Under the pieces are notes generated by a model. The model was given only the letters and a program-made list of their open reading frames with translations. It was not told the DNA's origin and made no database searches. From Rhodospirillales bacterium (GTDB lineage Bacteria > Pseudomonadota > Alphaproteobacteria > Acetobacterales > Acetobacteraceae): a DNA stretch of 8,170 nt. The DNA is taken from positions 1 to 8,170 of the forward strand of contig JAATGE010000438.1 of the NCBI GenBank assembly GCA_015654825.1. The letters run 5' to 3'. Positions 5,945 through 8,170 of this stretch are shown here, piece after piece (positions within the stretch are counted from its first letter, which is position 1; each line of letters begins with the position of its first letter). Made by a program: the position numbers and the translations under genes.

Positions 5945-6412
5945 ATGTCTCGAAATGTTGGTGGGTTCGAAGCGCCGCCCGCGGAGGGCGGGGAGACGCG
6001 GCCCAGCCCGATTGATGTCCATGTTGGATCTCGGATCAGGCTGCGCCGAACCTTGATGGGCATGAGCCAGGAAAGGCTTGGCGAATCGCTGGGCCTGACA
6101 TTCCAGCAGGTACAGAAATACGAACGCGGCGTTAACCGTGTCGGCGCCTCGCGGCTGTACGATCTGTCGCGGGTACTGGATGTACCGATCAGCTTCTTTT
6201 TTGATGACATGCCCGACCCGCGCGCCGGTGGCGTCATCGCAGGCGTCGCCGGCTTCGCCGAAAAGCCTGAAGGCTATGGCGCGCCGGCCGACGACCCGCT
6301 GACCAAGCGCGAAACGCTGGAGCTGGTGCGGGCGTATTACCGCATTACCGAGCCGGCAGTGCGCAAGCGCGTGTTCGAGCTGATTAAATCGATGGGACCA
6401 ATCGAGACTTAA
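5945..6412 (+). CDS. XRE-family HTH regulator, PhrR/PraR-like
   Basis: This 155-aa protein has a conserved HTH_3 domain at about 24-85: IDVHVGSRIRLRRTLMGMSQ, then LGESLGLTFQQVQKYERG with the recognition helix TFQQVQKYE (52-60), ending in VPISFFFDD. A linker of about 30 residues and a helical C-terminus (120-150, RETLELVRAYYRI and VRKRVFELIKSM) follow. The sequence and the place behind lnt match rhizobial PhrR (low-pH induced) and PraR. That comparison is from memory. The ATG at 5945 is preferred, with AGAAAG (5931-5936) eight bases upstream. A GTG at 5936 would add three residues. The lnt stop is 81 bases upstream. In many alphaproteobacteria metK and trmB follow this regulator, but here a repeat-rich gap and convergent genes do. 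Confidence 0.88.
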   Translation: MSRNVGGFEAPPAEGGETRPSPIDVHVGSRIRLRRTLMGMSQERLGESLGLTFQQVQKYERGVNRVGASRLYDLSRVLDVPISFFFDDMPDPRAGGVIAGVAGFAEKPEGYGAPADDPLTKRETLELVRAYYRITEPAVRKRVFELIKSMGPIET

Positions 6413-6538
6413 GGGCCAGGGGCTCCCCCCCTGGCCCCCCGTCACGCGACAGAGTGCTTCGCACGACGGCGCGGCTCGTGTTCGCGCTGCGCGGCGGAAG
6501 GTTCCTTTCGAAAAGTGAAGGCCAGGGCTCTGCCCTGG
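6413..6538 (+). repeat. Structured intergenic repeat, copy C (complete composite)
   Basis: It begins on the base after the HTH stop. H1 is GGGCCAGGGG (6413-6422) with CCCCTGGCCC (6428-6437). Next come a small hairpin GTGC-ttc-GCAC (6454-6464), the core GCGCTGCGCGGCGG (6484-6497), an AT-richer palindrome around TTTCGAAA (6507-6514) and H2, CCAGGGC-tct-GCCCTGG (6522-6538). The order is the same as copy A (1885-2020), although the sequence between the landmarks differs. H1 could act as a terminator-like stem for lnt and the regulator, but there is no T-run. Confidence 0.65.
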
Positions 6539-6644
6539 ACCCGCTGGGGCCAGTAGGCTCCAGACCCCATTTTAGCTGTTCCGGGCCCCGCATCAGCTGC
6601 GAGCGCGCCGCTAAATGCAACGAATCGCTAGACGGTACAGAAGC
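6539..6644. other. Gap between repeat copies C and B, nothing recognised
   Basis: This stretch carries no convincing coding frame, RNA gene or promoter. It has a loosely repeated CTGGGGCC/CAGACCCC segment (6544-6568) and two AGCTG/CAGCT words, which may be remains of the same repeat family. Confidence 0.4.
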
Positions 6645-6723
6645 CTCCCGCCGCGCAGCGCGTACGACAGCGGCGGCACGCCGTCGGGGGTCCAGGGGGC
6701 GGAGCCCCTGGTCGGCGAAGCCA
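6645..6723 (-). repeat. Structured intergenic repeat, copy B (inverted match of copy A)
   Basis: Read on the minus strand, this 79-nt stretch equals 1885-1963 except at five positions. The H1 palindrome is at 6692-6711 and the core at 6648-6661. It points toward copy C, so the convergent gap holds two family members head to head. The near-identity of A and B outside genes implies recent copying, gene conversion or strong selection on the structure. Confidence 0.8.
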
Positions 6724-6774
6724 TTTATTCCAACTCATTGATTTCGTTCTATAATCCTTACCTTCGCGCTTATT

Positions 6775-6792
6775 GGGCAGAGCCCTGGCCTT
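6775..6792. repeat. Partial palindrome of the repeat family after the DUF2244 gene
   Basis: GGGC-aga-GCCC (6775-6785) followed by TGGCCTT shares the right half of the 1996-2020 palindrome (2010-2020 equals 6782-6792). The left half is lost. On the minus strand it lies five bases after the DUF2244 stop, where a terminator would be expected. Confidence 0.5.
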
Positions 6793-6797
6793 CGGAG

Positions 6798-7349
6798 CTA
6801 CGTCAGCTGCGGATTATCGAACACCGGATGGCGCATCCGGTGCAGCGCTGCCTTCAATGCGCCAGCCAGGTCACGCTTTTCCGCCTCGCCCAGCATACGC
6901 GCCACTTCCTCGCGGCGGCCGTGGCTGGCCAGGAATAGTGCCGGCACGCAGCCCGGCCGCTCCTCCACGATCACCGCCAGCCAGGCGGCCGGCAATTGGC
7001 GCTCCTGGCGCCCACCGTCTTCGTCGAAGCGCAGGATGCGCAGATTCTCGTCGGTCAGCAGCAGCACTTCGCGGGCGCGTCGACTGCGCACGTGCGAACG
7101 CAGCAATGCGGCGGCGACCAGCATTTCGCCGCCGTTGAAGCCGGCGATCGGCCAGGCGCCGAGCATCCAGAACATCGTCGTGATCGTCAGGCTGGCGAGA
7201 CCGAGGCAACCCAGCACGATCGCCAGGCCGCGAGGGCTCAGGCTGCGGTGCGGCACGACCACGGCCTCGAAATGCAGCACCGGCGCCACCTCCGTGGCGG
7301 CGCCGGTCGGGCTGGCGGAGAACGTTCCGCGGTCATCGGGCGTTGGCAT
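6798..7349 (-). CDS. DUF2244-family membrane protein
   Basis: This 183-aa protein fits DUF2244, a family of unknown function. It opens with a family-typical FEAVVVPHRSLSPRG (27-41), followed by two membrane segments (about 42-63 and 65-84, with the conserved GAWPIAGFNGGE between them). A cytoplasmic part follows with LLLTDENLRILRFDEDGGRQERQLPAAW (96-123) and LFLASHGRREEVARMLGEAEKRDLAGAL (138-165), as expected for the family. The ATG at 7349 shares one base with the stop of the TonB-receptor gene (TGATG), so translation is probably coupled. A TTG at 7352 is the only near alternative. The coupling to a receptor gene suggests shared expression but does not show its function. Confidence 0.85.
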   Translation of the reverse strand: MPTPDDRGTFSASPTGAATEVAPVLHFEAVVVPHRSLSPRGLAIVLGCLGLASLTITTMFWMLGAWPIAGFNGGEMLVAAALLRSHVRSRRAREVLLLTDENLRILRFDEDGGRQERQLPAAWLAVIVEERPGCVPALFLASHGRREEVARMLGEAEKRDLAGALKAALHRMRHPVFDNPQLT

Positions 7350-8170
7350 CAAAGCCTGACCTCAATACCGAACAGGCCCGAGGGCCCCTGGGTGATGTAG
7401 CCGCTGACGGGCTCGAAGCGCGAGTTAGACAGATTCTTACCCCATGCGAAAAGTTTTACCCGGCTGGTAAGTTCCCAGCTCACGTTCAAATTGAAGATCA
7501 GGCCGCTCGGTGACAGGCCGTCGCCGATACCGGCGCCGCTATCGTCCGTCAGGAAGTCGGTGAACGGCCCGGTATAGAGCAGCTCCGGGCTGATCGTGAC
7601 GCGAGGCAGCGGTGTGATGCGCAGGTTGGCCGAGCCCTGGTTGCGCGGCCGGCGCAGCAGGGCCGCGCCCGTGCCGAGATCCCGTGCGTCGGTGTAGGTG
7701 TACGCCAGCGCAGTCTCCAGCCACGGCTGCAGACGCCAGGTTACGCCCGCCTCGAGGCCCTGGCTGCGCGCGCTGGCGATGTTGACCGACGTGTAGACGG
7801 GGCTGAAGGCGAGTTCGATCAGGTTCCTGATGCGGTTGTTGAAGTAGGTCAGCGAAACGGTCGCGGTTCCGAGCTTGGCCGGCAGCTGCGCGTCGGTTTC
7901 GATGCCCGCCTCCCAACCCTGCGACCGTTCCGGCCGCAGGTTCGGGTTGCCCCTGTAGCCAAAACTGTCTGTTCCGTACCGATCAAACAGCGCCGGCGCG
8001 CGGAATCCGGTGCCGTAGCTGGCCTTCAGGCGCGACGATGCCCAGACCACATCCAGCACGCCGCCGGCGCGCCACGTGAACGCATCGCCGGCGTCGCTGG
8101 TCGCGTCCTCGCGCGCCTGGGCATTGAGTGTCAGCGCCCGCCAAAGCCGTGCCTGGCCGCCGGCATAGCC
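7349..8170 (-). CDS. TonB-dependent outer-membrane receptor, C-terminal part (partial, BtuB-like)
   Basis: The frame stays open to the right edge, so only the last 273 residues are present and the plug domain lies outside. What is visible is beta-barrel: alternating strands, RLKASYGTGFRAPALFDRYG, NPNLRPERSQGWEAGIE, LTYFNNRIRNLIE, NIASARSQGLEAGVTW, the strand AYTYTDA, LLRRPRNQGSANL, and KLFAWGKNLSNSRFEPVSGY. The motifs are typical of TonB-dependent receptors, and the RAP.LF / PE.S.GWEAG pattern is closest to BtuB/vitamin-B12-type and related receptors. The substrate cannot be decided from the barrel alone. The protein ends in GIEVRL, with Leu in place of the usual terminal Phe or Trp. It is followed with one-base overlap by the DUF2244 gene. 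Confidence 0.9.
   Translation of the reverse strand, partial: GYAGGQARLWRALTLNAQAREDATSDAGDAFTWRAGGVLDVVWASSRLKASYGTGFRAPALFDRYGTDSFGYRGNPNLRPERSQGWEAGIETDAQLPAKLGTATVSLTYFNNRIRNLIELAFSPVYTSVNIASARSQGLEAGVTWRLQPWLETALAYTYTDARDLGTGAALLRRPRNQGSANLRITPLPRVTISPELLYTGPFTDFLTDDSGAGIGDGLSPSGLIFNLNVSWELTSRVKLFAWGKNLSNSRFEPVSGYITQGPSGLFGIEVRL

Noticed and set aside
6413..6797. Possible IS remnant or CRISPR-like array in the repeat-rich gap
   Set aside because: There is no transposase frame, no target-site duplication that I can identify and no regular spacing. The repeats are structured, inverted and unequal.

Overview
The window is GC-rich proteobacterial DNA. It most resembles an alphaproteobacterium, probably of the Acetobacteraceae/Rhodospirillales. 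I infer this from four things: an OlsB-type ornithine-lipid acyltransferase, a Fur/Mur-like regulator without the structural-zinc cysteines, lnt followed by a PhrR/PraR-type HTH regulator, and intergenic gaps filled with CAGGGGC...GCCCCTG palindromes and AT-rich tandem hairpins. No database search was possible, so the taxonomy is an inference.

Layout, left to right. Positions 1-70 hold two tandem AT-rich hairpins. A periplasmic family-3 solute-binding protein (200-1027, +) follows, and its stop overlaps the start of a DUF2272 lipoprotein (1027-1833, +). A repeat-bearing gap (1834-2117) leads to a fur-family gene (2118-2597, +), whose stop overlaps olsB (2594-3430, +). A structured repeat lies between olsB and a convergent gene for a small secreted protein of unknown function (3606-4073, -). 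Divergent from that gene is lnt (about 4310-5863, +), which appears to start at an ATT codon, then a PhrR/PraR-like HTH regulator (5945-6412, +). A 385-bp convergent gap packed with repeats separates this from a minus-strand pair: the 3' part of a TonB-dependent receptor gene (8170-7349, running off the right edge), translationally coupled to a DUF2244 membrane-protein gene (7349-6798).

How the genes work together. Most products act at the cell envelope: lipoprotein maturation (Lnt), a lipoprotein that would be its substrate (DUF2272), ornithine-lipid synthesis (OlsB), metal-responsive regulation (Fur/Mur), and outer-membrane and periplasmic uptake (TonB receptor, solute-binding protein). I see no phage, IS transposase, CRISPR, toxin-antitoxin or biosynthetic cluster. 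The least ordinary features are the probable ATT start of lnt, a family of structured intergenic repeats (two copies are 79 nt long, inverted, and differ at only five positions), and the incomplete metal-site set of the Fur-like protein.
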